Shown piece after piece: positions 25,390 to 33,894 of a stretch of DNA of 64,000 nt. The position numbers and the translations under genes were made by a program. The stretch comes from Flavihumibacter rivuli. Its GTDB lineage: Bacteria > Bacteroidota > Bacteroidia > Chitinophagales > Chitinophagaceae. Below the pieces are notes generated by a model. That model was not told the origin of the DNA. It saw only the letters and a program-made list of their open reading frames with translations, and made no database searches. The stretch lies in contig NZ_CP092334.1 in assembly GCF_018595685.2 (NCBI RefSeq), forward strand, positions 1,950,001-2,014,000, written 5' to 3'. The first letter of the stretch is position 1; the number at the start of each line of letters is the position of its first letter.

Positions 25390-26901
25390 ATGAGTAATGG
25401 AAAAGATACTGCCACCCTGTACAAGGAGTATGTACAAGCCTTGCAGGAAGTGGCCGACATAAAATATGCAGTTGCGGTTTTGCAGTGGGACCAGGAAACC
25501 TATATGCCGGCGGGCGGGGCTGATAAAAGGGGAAGACAGATTGCCACCCTGAGCGAGATCGCCCATGACCGGTTCACCTCCCCTGCCATAGGCGACTTAC
25601 TGGCTGAACTGGGCCGCAGGCATGACCTTACCGGGGAACAGCGGAAAAATATTGAGCTGAGCCTCTATGATTACAGCCAGCAAACGAGGCTACCCTCTGC
25701 TTTTGTCAGGCAAATGAGTGAAACGGTATCCAGGTCCTTCCATAATTGGATCGAAGCCCGGAAGGCCAATGACTTCCATATATTCCGGGATGTCCTGGGT
25801 GAATTGGTGGAGCTCAAGAAGCAAGAGGCCGAGCTCCTGGGCTATACCGGCCACCCCTATAATGCCCTATTGAACCAATATGAACGAGGAGCTACCACGG
25901 ACCTGCTGGACAATATTTTTGGGAAGCTCCAGCCAGAACTCAAGGCAATCCTTGACCAACTTGGCACTGCCAGCCAGGTGGACGACAGTTTGGTAAAACA
26001 GCACTTCCCCGCATCGGAGCAATGGGAATTTGGGATGGATTTACTGGGAAAGATGGGCTATGATTTTAACCACGGCAGGCAGGACCGGGCCGAGCACCCT
26101 TTCACCATCAATTTTTGCAGCAAGGATGTCAGGATCACCACCCGAATAGATGAACATGACCTGGGGAACATGACCTGGAGTACGATTCACGAACTGGGCC
26201 ACGCCCTTTATGAACAAGGCCTTCCCGATGAACAATATGGGTTGCCCCTTGGGGAATATGCCTCATTGAGTATCCATGAATCCCAGTCCAGATTGTGGGA
26301 AAATAATGTGGGGCGCAGCATCTATTGGTGCAGGCATTTCTTACCTTTACTGCAACGGTATTTCCCCGCCCAGCTGGGGAACGCCACCCCCGAAACTTTA
26401 TACCGTGCGATCAACAAGGTTAGTCCATCCCTTATCAGGACCGAAGCGGATGAGTTGACCTATCATTTTCATGTTATCATCAGGTACGAATTGGAGAAAG
26501 CTCTGATCAACAGCGATATTTCCGTGAAGGACATACCGGCATTCTGGAATGAACATTACCGGCTTTACCTGGGAATAGCAGTTCCGGATGACCGGCAGGG
26601 TTGTCTGCAGGATGTGCACTGGAGCCATGGCAGTTTCGGCTATTTTCCCACTTACAGCCTGGGAAGCCTTTATGCCGCACAGTTCTATGCTTTCGCAGGA
26701 AAGGATATCCCCAACCTTGATTACCAGTTGGAAGGTGGCCAGTTTGCCACCTTGAAGGACTGGTTGAGGAAAAAGATCCATACCCACGGAAGGATGTATA
26801 CCAGCGAGGAACTTTGCCGGGAAATTTGTGGCGAAGGCCTAAACATTCAATACTTTATGCAATATGCATACGCTAAATACCGTTATATCTATTCATTATA
26901 A
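25390..26901 (+). CDS. M32 family metallocarboxypeptidase (Taq type)
   Basis: A 503-residue, mostly helical cytosolic zinc carboxypeptidase that removes C-terminal residues broadly, except proline. The family motifs are in order: EHPFTINFCSKDVRITTR (the HPF block), IHELGHALYEQG with zinc ligands His267 and His271, HESQSRLWENN with third ligand Glu297, and IRTEADELTYHFHVIIRYELE. The spacing of the three ligands matches the archaeal structures as I recall them. A small lipoprotein gene follows after 15 bases and is probably co-transcribed. Confidence 0.95.
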   Translation: MSNGKDTATLYKEYVQALQEVADIKYAVAVLQWDQETYMPAGGADKRGRQIATLSEIAHDRFTSPAIGDLLAELGRRHDLTGEQRKNIELSLYDYSQQTRLPSAFVRQMSETVSRSFHNWIEARKANDFHIFRDVLGELVELKKQEAELLGYTGHPYNALLNQYERGATTDLLDNIFGKLQPELKAILDQLGTASQVDDSLVKQHFPASEQWEFGMDLLGKMGYDFNHGRQDRAEHPFTINFCSKDVRITTRIDEHDLGNMTWSTIHELGHALYEQGLPDEQYGLPLGEYASLSIHESQSRLWENNVGRSIYWCRHFLPLLQRYFPAQLGNATPETLYRAINKVSPSLIRTEADELTYHFHVIIRYELEKALINSDISVKDIPAFWNEHYRLYLGIAVPDDRQGCLQDVHWSHGSFGYFPTYSLGSLYAAQFYAFAGKDIPNLDYQLEGGQFATLKDWLRKKIHTHGRMYTSEELCREICGEGLNIQYFMQYAYAKYRYIYSL

Positions 26902-26916
26902 ACCTGGGGACAGCCT

Positions 26917-27324
26917 ATGAGGAGCATACTGGCCATATTCGGTTTGGCGCTAACCCTCACCGGGTGTGCAAAAACCATCGAGAAGAAGGCAGAAGATGCC
27001 GTTCTGGAGGCCATGACCACCGGACAATGGTATGTTGTCGAGTTCAGGGAAAATGGTAATGATATTACCACTTCATTTTCCCCCTACTCCTTCCAGTTTT
27101 ATAGGGATGGTTCAATCAGCGCCCTGTCAACTGCACCGGCAGTTAATGGGATCTGGTTTGGTGACCCGAATGCGAGAACGATCACAACCAATTTCAGGTC
27201 AGCAACCGAACCAATTTCAAAGATGAATGCAGTCTGGGCGATAAAGGACAATTCCTGGGATTACGTGAAGGCTGAAACAACTGTAGACAATAATTTCAGG
27301 TTCCTGTACCTTAAGAAAAAATAA
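26917..27324 (+). CDS. Small lipoprotein, unknown function (lipocalin-like fold possible)
   Basis: 135 residues with a clear lipobox (LTLTGC, Cys17) after a short hydrophobic signal peptide, so it is membrane-anchored by a lipid. The mature part is beta-rich: TGQWYVVEFRENGNDITTSF, FQFYRDGSISALS, NGIWFGDPNART, ending in FRFLYLKKK. The WYVV, FYxDG and GxW pattern resembles lipocalin-like (DUF5004/DUF4923) stress lipoproteins of Bacteroidota. That is a fold guess from pattern, not a family assignment. It lies 15 bases after the M32 gene. Confidence 0.8.
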   Translation: MRSILAIFGLALTLTGCAKTIEKKAEDAVLEAMTTGQWYVVEFRENGNDITTSFSPYSFQFYRDGSISALSTAPAVNGIWFGDPNARTITTNFRSATEPISKMNAVWAIKDNSWDYVKAETTVDNNFRFLYLKKK

Positions 27325-27444
27325 TCGCCGCTATCCATTCCCGGGCAAACACCAGGTCAACCCCTGGGGAATGCCGGAAAGATGGACCTAAAATCCGCCA
27401 TACCCAATGAAAACAAGTTGCTTTCTGAATAAACAAAAACCAGC

Positions 27445-30400
27445 TTGTTGAGAACTCGTTTATCATTTCTGCTTATAACCCTTCTGTTGTTGGTGGGGAA
27501 ATTAGCTGCGCAGGACCCTGTAGCTGATTTCACAGCCAATAGGACATCTGGCTGCGCACCACTTAGTGTTGTTTTTACCGACAGAACAACTGGTGACCCT
27601 AAATATTGGAACTGGAAATTCGGCGATAATATCCTTTCAACTGTACAAAACCCGGTGGTGACCTTTTCACAGCCGGGCACCTATACCGTTTCCCTTGTGG
27701 CCAGGAATGCAACGGGCGTTGATAGTGCTGTAAAGACCAGTTATATCACTGTTTTTCCCAACGCAAATGTCAGCTTCAGTGCCTCGTCCAACATAGCCTG
27801 TGCGCCTACCTCTATTCAATTTACAAGTAATGCAACAGTACCAGGAGGCACGATCACCTCTTACCTGTGGGAGTTTGGTGATGGTACCACATCCGAATTG
27901 AGGAACCCCAGGAAAACCTTTGAGAGCCTGGGTTACTACAATGTAAAACTGACTGTGACCACTTCAAATGGGTGTACGGCAACAGCTTCCAGGGATCGTT
28001 TCATCAGGATCATCAATGGCGTTACCCCCAATTTTGATTTTTCAAGGTCAACCAGTTGTAATGCACCGGTGAACGTTCAATTTGATAACCAAACCGTAGG
28101 ACCCGGGGATATGACCTATCGTTGGAACCTTGGTGATGGTACCACTTCCAACCTGAAGAACCCTTCCAAGACCTATAACAATCTGGGCACCTATAATATT
28201 GAGCTCATCGCCTCCAGTAGCTTCGGCTGTGCTGACACCCTCAGGAAAAATATCAGCTTCAGCACCACTAATACCAGTTTTACTTCACCGGATAATGTTT
28301 GTCCCGATAAGAACATCAGTTTTACAAACACTGGCAATCCCGCACCGGTAACAGCCTTATGGAATTTTGGTGACGGCACTACCTCCAATGAAATCAACCC
28401 TACAAAGTCCTACGCCAGTCCCGGCACTTATACCGTAACCCTTACCAACAATTACGGTGAGTGTGTGGGAACCTTCTCCAAGACTATTACTGTTACCAAC
28501 AGGCCGCCGGTTGACTTTGATGCCCCTGATAAGTTTGGCTGTAAAGCGCCGCATACTGTCAATTTCCAGGATCTCACTTCAAATGGCGCATCATGGGCAT
28601 GGGAATTTGGGGACGGCAATACCTCTACACAGCAAAACCCTGTGCATACCTACACAAGCCCCGGTAGTTATACTGTCAAACTAACTGTTACTACCACAGA
28701 TGGCTGTACCAATACCATAACCAAAACCAATTTTGTCAGGATAGAAGCTCCCACCAACCTAAGCGTAAGGGGATTGCCTGATGGAGGTTGCGTGCCTTAC
28801 ACGATCAGGCCGGAAGCGATCATTACAGCAATTGATGGCATAGCCGCTTACCAATGGGATTTTGGGGTGGCAGGAGGAAGCAGTAATGTTGCTAATCCAT
28901 CCTTTACCTACACTAATCCGGGCACATACAACGTATCCCTGATCGTTACTACCAATAGCGGATGTAAGGATACTGTTTCCATCACCAATGCAGTTAGGGT
29001 GGGTACCAAGCCTACCGTAGACTTCACAGTTGACAGGGATTCTACCTGTGCAGGTAATGCGGTCCGCTTTACCAGTAACGCCGTTCCTTCCGATAGCCTG
29101 ATATGGAAATTCGGGGATGGCTCAACCTCTACCGATATCAATCCCCTCCATCAATACCAGGATACGGGCTATATGACCGTGGTGTTGGTGGCGTATAACA
29201 ATGGCTGTGCAGATTCCCTCACTAAAAGGGACTATGTATTTGCAGCTGCACCTGTAGCAAGGTTCAGGCCGGTTATTGATTGCACCAATAAACTACGTGT
29301 TTCTTTTATCAACGAAAGCATTACGGATCCCACGCATGGTGTAACGAGGTATGATTGGGATTTTGGCAACGGACAAACCTCCACAACAGAGAATCCAACT
29401 GTCACTTATGCTTCCTTCGGGACCTATACGGTCACCCTTACGGCAACAGATGATTTTTGTACCCATAGCCGTTCGATCGATCTCAGGCTATTTGACCTGA
29501 GGACAGACTTCAACATCAACAAGAATCCCAACTGTCGTGGAGAGGATTTCAGGCTATCAACAGTAAATATGGACCCCTCACTTGTCAGCACCTATACCTG
29601 GAATATCGAAGGTATGGCCGGCTTTAACGGAGGCGCGGTAGTTGACACCTTTATCACCATTAATGGCGATTATGATGTTACCCTTACCACAGAGGACATC
29701 AATGGTTGTATTACTTCCAAAACCATCAATAACCTGGTCAGGATCGTGGGGGCAATTGCCGATTTTGAGGTAGTTAATAATGGAGGATGTACCGGGGCCA
29801 ATATCAATATCATTGACCGCTCAACACCAACTGGCGCGGTGGTTAAATGGGAGGTGGATTTTGGTGACGGCAACAATGGCCAGTTCACCAACGATACTAT
29901 CACCCATCAATATGCGAATAAGGGTATTTATGATGTATTCATCAAAACAACAGATAACCTTGGCTGTACCGATACCGTTGCCAAACCGGCTATTGTGAAC
30001 ATCACCAGGCCCCAGGTTGATTTCGCAACAGAAGACACTTTGTCTTGTCCCGGAGCAGCCATCAGGTTTAAGGACCTATCCAATGGCCAGTCACTCACGT
30101 ATACCTGGGACTTTGGTGATGGCACTACCTCCAACGACCAGAATCCAACGCACAGGTATCCGAAAAAGGATACAACCTATTCAATAAAACTCACCCTGAC
30201 TGATGTTTACGGATGCCAGGATTCCCTGGTGAAACCAAATTATATCAAGATCGTTTCACCCAAACCATCATTCCTGGCGATAGACACAGCATCTATCTGT
30301 CCTCCGCTGGAAACCAAATTCCAGTCGCTGGCAACAGATTACGATTCCCTGTATTGGCGATTTGGGGATGGCAATACTTCAACCTTGCCCAATACCTCCA

Positions 30401-31779
30401 ATTTCTATGGTTCATTTGGACGGTATACCGCAACATTGTATACAAAAGGATTTGGTGGCTGCCTGGATTCAGCAACCGCTGTTGTCAATATCTATAATCC
30501 CAATACGTCGGTAAGTTTTACCTATGGCCCATTGGATGGTTGCAACAACCTTAATGTGAATTTTAATCTCACAGCACCCCCAAATACAAAATTCTATGTC
30601 CTCTTCGGGGATGGATCTGTTGATTCCTCGCAAAACACCAGCTTTAGCCACTTCTACAGGACACCTAACTTCTATCGTCCATCACTGATCCTTGTAGACA
30701 GCCTTGACTGCCGGGCCGGGTATTCTACTAACGTAGAGATCAAGGTAAGGGGTGTATTACCGGTTTTTGGTCTCGATAAAAGACAGTTTTGTGATAGCTC
30801 TACCGTATTCTTTACCGACTATAGCATCGGCAATGATGTGGTAGTTGACAGGGTATGGGATTTTAAGGACGGCACCTTCAGTAATGCCAACAGTCCCAAC
30901 CACTTCTTTAATGTGCCTGGCACCTATGGCGTTACCCAAACAGTTACTACCGCCACAGGCTGCGTGAACAGTTATTCAGATACGGTGAGGGTTTACCGCA
31001 CACCAGAACCTGTGATCACCAGCCCTGATGAGATCTGCCTGGGAGAACCTATTTCATTCCTAGGTTCTACCGTTGTGCCGGATACGGTTACCCGCTGGCA
31101 ATGGAACCTGGGCAACAACGCAACCCCGACAACAAAAAACACCTCAACAAGGTATACCAGTGCGGGCACCTTCATCATTAACCTGACAGCCAGCAACCGC
31201 CTTGGTTGTTCCAGTGACACAACCAAGCAGGTGATCGTTTGGCCGCTACCGACAATCGATAACCCTGCGGAAGTGATCATCCCCGTTGGCACAGGAATAA
31301 ACCTGCCGGTAACCTATTCCAATAATGTTACTACCTGGAACTGGACGCCCAATAAGAACCTGTCCTGCATTGACTGCCCCAATCCATTTGCCAATCCGAA
31401 GTTTACTACCAAGTATGCTGTATCAGTCATTGATTCCAATGGTTGCCGGATAGCCAGTGAGATAACGGTGAGGGTCATTTGCGAAGACAAGAATTATTTT
31501 GTTCCCAATACCTTCTCCCCCAATAATGACGGTTCCAATGATTGGTTCTACCCGAGAGGGACAGGTCTTGACCGCATTGAATCATTGCGCATCTTCAACA
31601 GGTGGGGTGAAATGGTATTTGAGCGTAGGAATTTCCCTGCCAACAACCCTACATTGGGCTGGAATGGAATGTATAAAGGGAAGCCTGCCGAAGTAGACGC
31701 TTATATATATATTATGGAAGTGATCTGCGAAAACGGCCAGATAGTTCCCATTAAAGGCAATGTAACCCTGATTCGATAA
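27445..31779 (+). CDS. Giant PKD-repeat surface protein with T9SS type B sorting domain
   Basis: 1444 residues, exported and displayed through type IX secretion. The only plausible starts are TTG codons at 27445 and 27448: the frame has a stop at 27430 and no ATG before the signal peptide (RTRLSFLLITLLLLVGKLAAQ). I count 15 PKD-like repeats of about 85 residues, most with a W-x-F-G-D-G-T core (for example YLWEFGDGTTSE); the ninth and fifteenth are degenerate. Almost every repeat opens and closes with a cysteine. The last 95 residues (NYFVPNTFSPNNDGSNDWFY to ITL-like strand end) are the gliding-motility-associated type B C-terminal domain. The PorP/SprF gene starts 3 bases later, so this is a SprB/SprF-like cargo-partner pair. 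It is probably an adhesin. Confidence 0.92.
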   Translation: MLRTRLSFLLITLLLLVGKLAAQDPVADFTANRTSGCAPLSVVFTDRTTGDPKYWNWKFGDNILSTVQNPVVTFSQPGTYTVSLVARNATGVDSAVKTSYITVFPNANVSFSASSNIACAPTSIQFTSNATVPGGTITSYLWEFGDGTTSELRNPRKTFESLGYYNVKLTVTTSNGCTATASRDRFIRIINGVTPNFDFSRSTSCNAPVNVQFDNQTVGPGDMTYRWNLGDGTTSNLKNPSKTYNNLGTYNIELIASSSFGCADTLRKNISFSTTNTSFTSPDNVCPDKNISFTNTGNPAPVTALWNFGDGTTSNEINPTKSYASPGTYTVTLTNNYGECVGTFSKTITVTNRPPVDFDAPDKFGCKAPHTVNFQDLTSNGASWAWEFGDGNTSTQQNPVHTYTSPGSYTVKLTVTTTDGCTNTITKTNFVRIEAPTNLSVRGLPDGGCVPYTIRPEAIITAIDGIAAYQWDFGVAGGSSNVANPSFTYTNPGTYNVSLIVTTNSGCKDTVSITNAVRVGTKPTVDFTVDRDSTCAGNAVRFTSNAVPSDSLIWKFGDGSTSTDINPLHQYQDTGYMTVVLVAYNNGCADSLTKRDYVFAAAPVARFRPVIDCTNKLRVSFINESITDPTHGVTRYDWDFGNGQTSTTENPTVTYASFGTYTVTLTATDDFCTHSRSIDLRLFDLRTDFNINKNPNCRGEDFRLSTVNMDPSLVSTYTWNIEGMAGFNGGAVVDTFITINGDYDVTLTTEDINGCITSKTINNLVRIVGAIADFEVVNNGGCTGANINIIDRSTPTGAVVKWEVDFGDGNNGQFTNDTITHQYANKGIYDVFIKTTDNLGCTDTVAKPAIVNITRPQVDFATEDTLSCPGAAIRFKDLSNGQSLTYTWDFGDGTTSNDQNPTHRYPKKDTTYSIKLTLTDVYGCQDSLVKPNYIKIVSPKPSFLAIDTASICPPLETKFQSLATDYDSLYWRFGDGNTSTLPNTSNFYGSFGRYTATLYTKGFGGCLDSATAVVNIYNPNTSVSFTYGPLDGCNNLNVNFNLTAPPNTKFYVLFGDGSVDSSQNTSFSHFYRTPNFYRPSLILVDSLDCRAGYSTNVEIKVRGVLPVFGLDKRQFCDSSTVFFTDYSIGNDVVVDRVWDFKDGTFSNANSPNHFFNVPGTYGVTQTVTTATGCVNSYSDTVRVYRTPEPVITSPDEICLGEPISFLGSTVVPDTVTRWQWNLGNNATPTTKNTSTRYTSAGTFIINLTASNRLGCSSDTTKQVIVWPLPTIDNPAEVIIPVGTGINLPVTYSNNVTTWNWTPNKNLSCIDCPNPFANPKFTTKYAVSVIDSNGCRIASEITVRVICEDKNYFVPNTFSPNNDGSNDWFYPRGTGLDRIESLRIFNRWGEMVFERRNFPANNPTLGWNGMYKGKPAEVDAYIYIMEVICENGQIVPIKGNVTLIR

Positions 31780-31782
31780 GCC

Positions 31783-32817
31783 ATGGTCCTAAGAAAAACA
31801 TATAAAATCCTGGTCACCCTGATGCTGGCGCTGGCATGGCTTGGCTCCCCTGCCCAGGACATCCATTTTTCCCAGTTCTACGAAGCACCCTTATTACGTA
31901 ACCCTTCCCTGGCTGGAATCTTTACCGGTGATATAAGGGCACAGCTGGTGTATCGCGACCAATGGAACAGCTTTACCAATGCTTTCAGGAGCGGGTCCTT
32001 CAATGCAGAATACAAACTGCCGGTTGGATTGGGGGATGACTTTATCACTGCAGGATTCCAAATGCTGTTTGACAGGGCAGGTACTGCAGCATTGACCACC
32101 ACCCAATTGCTACCTGCCATTAACTACCATAAGTCATTAAGCTCTGAAAGATCTATGTACCTCTCCGTTGGCTTTATGGGAGGTTGGGTCCAGAAAAGGA
32201 TTGACCGAAGCAAGATCACTACTGACAACCAATTTGTAGGGGGCGCATTCAACCCCGCCCTCAATGATGGGGAAAGTTTTGCCAATGCCAACTACAGTTA
32301 CCTGGATGGAAGTGTGGGTGCAAGTTTTAATACCGGCTTTGGCAAGGATAACAAGAACGTACTATTCTTCGGTGCAGCCTACCACCACCTTAACAGGCCT
32401 ACCAACTCTTTCTACCGTAGTGAGGCTGCAGCCCTGAATCCCAAATGGGTCTTTTCAGGAGGCGTAAAGCTGAATGTGAACGACCAGGCATTCTTTAATA
32501 TCCAGGCCGATCATTCCCAACAGGGAGGGGCAACTGAAACCATTGGCGGGGCCATGTATGCCTATAAGTTTGGCGACCCTGAAGATCCCGACTATGTGTT
32601 GCACCTCGGGGCTTTCCTGAGATTCAAGGATGCCTTGATACCCGCAATTAAAATTGACTATCAGCCATTTTCCATAGGCCTGAGCTATGATGTGAACGTA
32701 TCACAACTACGGACAGCCAGCCAGGGAAGAGGAGGCTTTGAATTATCTGTTTCGTATATCGGATTCCTGAACCGCGACAATTCGAGCAAGTACAGGATCA
32801 TTTGTCCCCGTTTTTAA
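31783..32817 (+). CDS. PorP/SprF family type IX secretion membrane protein
   Basis: 344 residues with a signal peptide ending at SPAQD. The mature N-terminus IHFSQFYEAPLLRNPSLAG is the family signature, the body is a 14-or-so-stranded outer-membrane beta-barrel, and it ends in the short motif CPRF. In Flavobacterium, SprF is needed to secrete or attach the SprB adhesin, whose type B domain resembles that of the upstream gene. The 3-base spacing says the two are translated together. A second, clearly paralogous copy lies at 57909-58952. Confidence 0.93.
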   Translation: MVLRKTYKILVTLMLALAWLGSPAQDIHFSQFYEAPLLRNPSLAGIFTGDIRAQLVYRDQWNSFTNAFRSGSFNAEYKLPVGLGDDFITAGFQMLFDRAGTAALTTTQLLPAINYHKSLSSERSMYLSVGFMGGWVQKRIDRSKITTDNQFVGGAFNPALNDGESFANANYSYLDGSVGASFNTGFGKDNKNVLFFGAAYHHLNRPTNSFYRSEAAALNPKWVFSGGVKLNVNDQAFFNIQADHSQQGGATETIGGAMYAYKFGDPEDPDYVLHLGAFLRFKDALIPAIKIDYQPFSIGLSYDVNVSQLRTASQGRGGFELSVSYIGFLNRDNSSKYRIICPRF

Positions 32818-32860
32818 TCTGACCCTCAGAAAACTTTTGGTTTTACTTCACCACAGCCAA

Positions 32861-32889
32861 AGCCCGGGAAATCAGCCCGGGCTTTTTTT
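32861..32889 (+). terminator. Terminator of the PKD-protein/PorP operon
   Basis: An 8-bp GC-rich stem (AGCCCGGG at 32861-32868 with CCCGGGCT at 32876-32883) followed by a T7 run. It begins 43 bases after the PorP stop. Confidence 0.9.
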
Positions 32890-32960
32890 CAACCTTTTCC
32901 TTCCATAAATGTTATAGCCCTGTTCACAACAATTCATTAACCATCCATAAATAACTATCT

Positions 32961-33431
32961 ATGGCTGTTCAAGTAGGACAAAAGGCACCGGAATTCGCAT
33001 TATTCGATACAGACAAAAACAAGGTGTCCCTCGGCGATCTCAAGGGAAAGAACGTGGTTCTCCTTTTCTTCCCCCTGGCTTTCACCAGCGTTTGTACAAC
33101 TGAGTTATGCTCCGTGAGGGATAATATCGCAGCATACAATAATACCAATGCCCAGGTACTGGGAATCAGTGTGGACTCCCTCTTTACCCTTGGTAAATTC
33201 AAGGAAGAGCAGAAACTCAACTTCCCCCTGCTGAGTGATTTCAATAAGGAAGTTTCTTCAGCTTATGGCTCTATCTACCAGGATTTTGTGCTGGATATGA
33301 AAGGAGTTTCCAAGCGTTCAGCCTTTGTGATCGACAAAGAAGGCGTTATCCGCTACTCACAGGTGCTTGAAAGCGCCGGAGACCTGCCCAATTTTGAGGC
33401 CATCCACGAAACCCTCGCCGGTTTAAACTAA
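32961..33431 (+). CDS. Peroxiredoxin (AhpC/TSA family, PrxQ/AhpE-like)
   Basis: 156 residues, cytosolic. Reduces peroxides through a cysteine sulfenic acid. The active site is PLAFTSVCTTELC: PxxxTxxC with peroxidatic Cys45 and a second cysteine, Cys50, five residues on, the arrangement of atypical 2-Cys PrxQ/BCP enzymes. The catalytic arginine is in SKRSAFVIDKEG. The N-terminal VGQKAPEFALFDTDKNKV is standard. It is a single gene flanked by terminators. Confidence 0.94.
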   Translation: MAVQVGQKAPEFALFDTDKNKVSLGDLKGKNVVLLFFPLAFTSVCTTELCSVRDNIAAYNNTNAQVLGISVDSLFTLGKFKEEQKLNFPLLSDFNKEVSSAYGSIYQDFVLDMKGVSKRSAFVIDKEGVIRYSQVLESAGDLPNFEAIHETLAGLN

Positions 33432-33455
33432 TATAGGTTTCATTTTCAACTAGTT

Positions 33456-33493
33456 AAAAAGGGACAAGAAAATTCATATTGTCCCTTTTTTTT
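33456..33493 (+). terminator. Terminator of the peroxiredoxin gene
   Basis: A 12-bp stem (33456-33467 with 33479-33490) with an 11-base loop, followed by further T to 33493. It begins 25 bases after the stop. Confidence 0.88.
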
Positions 33494-33507
33494 ATGCCAA
33501 GGGGTTG

Positions 33508-33515
33508 TAATTTTG
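33508..33515 (+). promoter_or_regulatory. Putative -7 box (TAATTTTG) of the small T9SS-domain gene
   Basis: An exact TAnnTTTG match, 49 bases before the ATG at 33565 and 15 bases after the preceding terminator. No -33 TTTG is visible. Confidence 0.45.
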
Positions 33516-33564
33516 GGATAAATGGAATATCTTGGCTAGAAGTCCTTTTTTAAACCCTTTGCCG

Positions 33565-33894
33565 ATGAGGATTTTTTACGCTTTATCCATTGCTCTATTG
33601 ATCACTACTAACGTTCATGCACAAACGCGGCTCCCGGAGCAGCAGGTGCAGGCCGTTAAATTCTATCCTAACCCGGCAGTCTCCCAGATCACTTTTGATT
33701 TCCCCAAGAATTACGACCGCAATTATTCTTTCCAGATCTATAATTTCCTGGGCAAGAAGGTTTACGAATTGCAGAATATCAACCCCAAAACCACCATTGA
33801 CCTGGGCCAGTTTTTCAGGGGTGTCTATATCTTCCAGTTACGAGATAAATCCGGCAAGATCATCGAGTCCGGAAGGTTCCAGGTGGTGAAATGA
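33565..33894 (+). CDS. Minimal secreted protein consisting of a T9SS type A sorting domain
   Basis: 109 residues from the ATG at 33565. The signal peptide MRIFYALSIALLITTNVHAQ is followed almost at once by a complete Por_Secre_tail-like domain: VKFYPNPAVSQITFDF, FQIYNFLGKKVYEL, then FFRGVYIFQLRDKSGK and a final FQVVK. There is no separate cargo domain; only about 10 residues precede it. Sorting domains normally direct large proteins to the T9SS translocon and are cleaved off, so a free-standing one is odd. Its stop abuts the stop of rlmI with no gap. Confidence 0.85.
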   Translation: MRIFYALSIALLITTNVHAQTRLPEQQVQAVKFYPNPAVSQITFDFPKNYDRNYSFQIYNFLGKKVYELQNINPKTTIDLGQFFRGVYIFQLRDKSGKIIESGRFQVVK

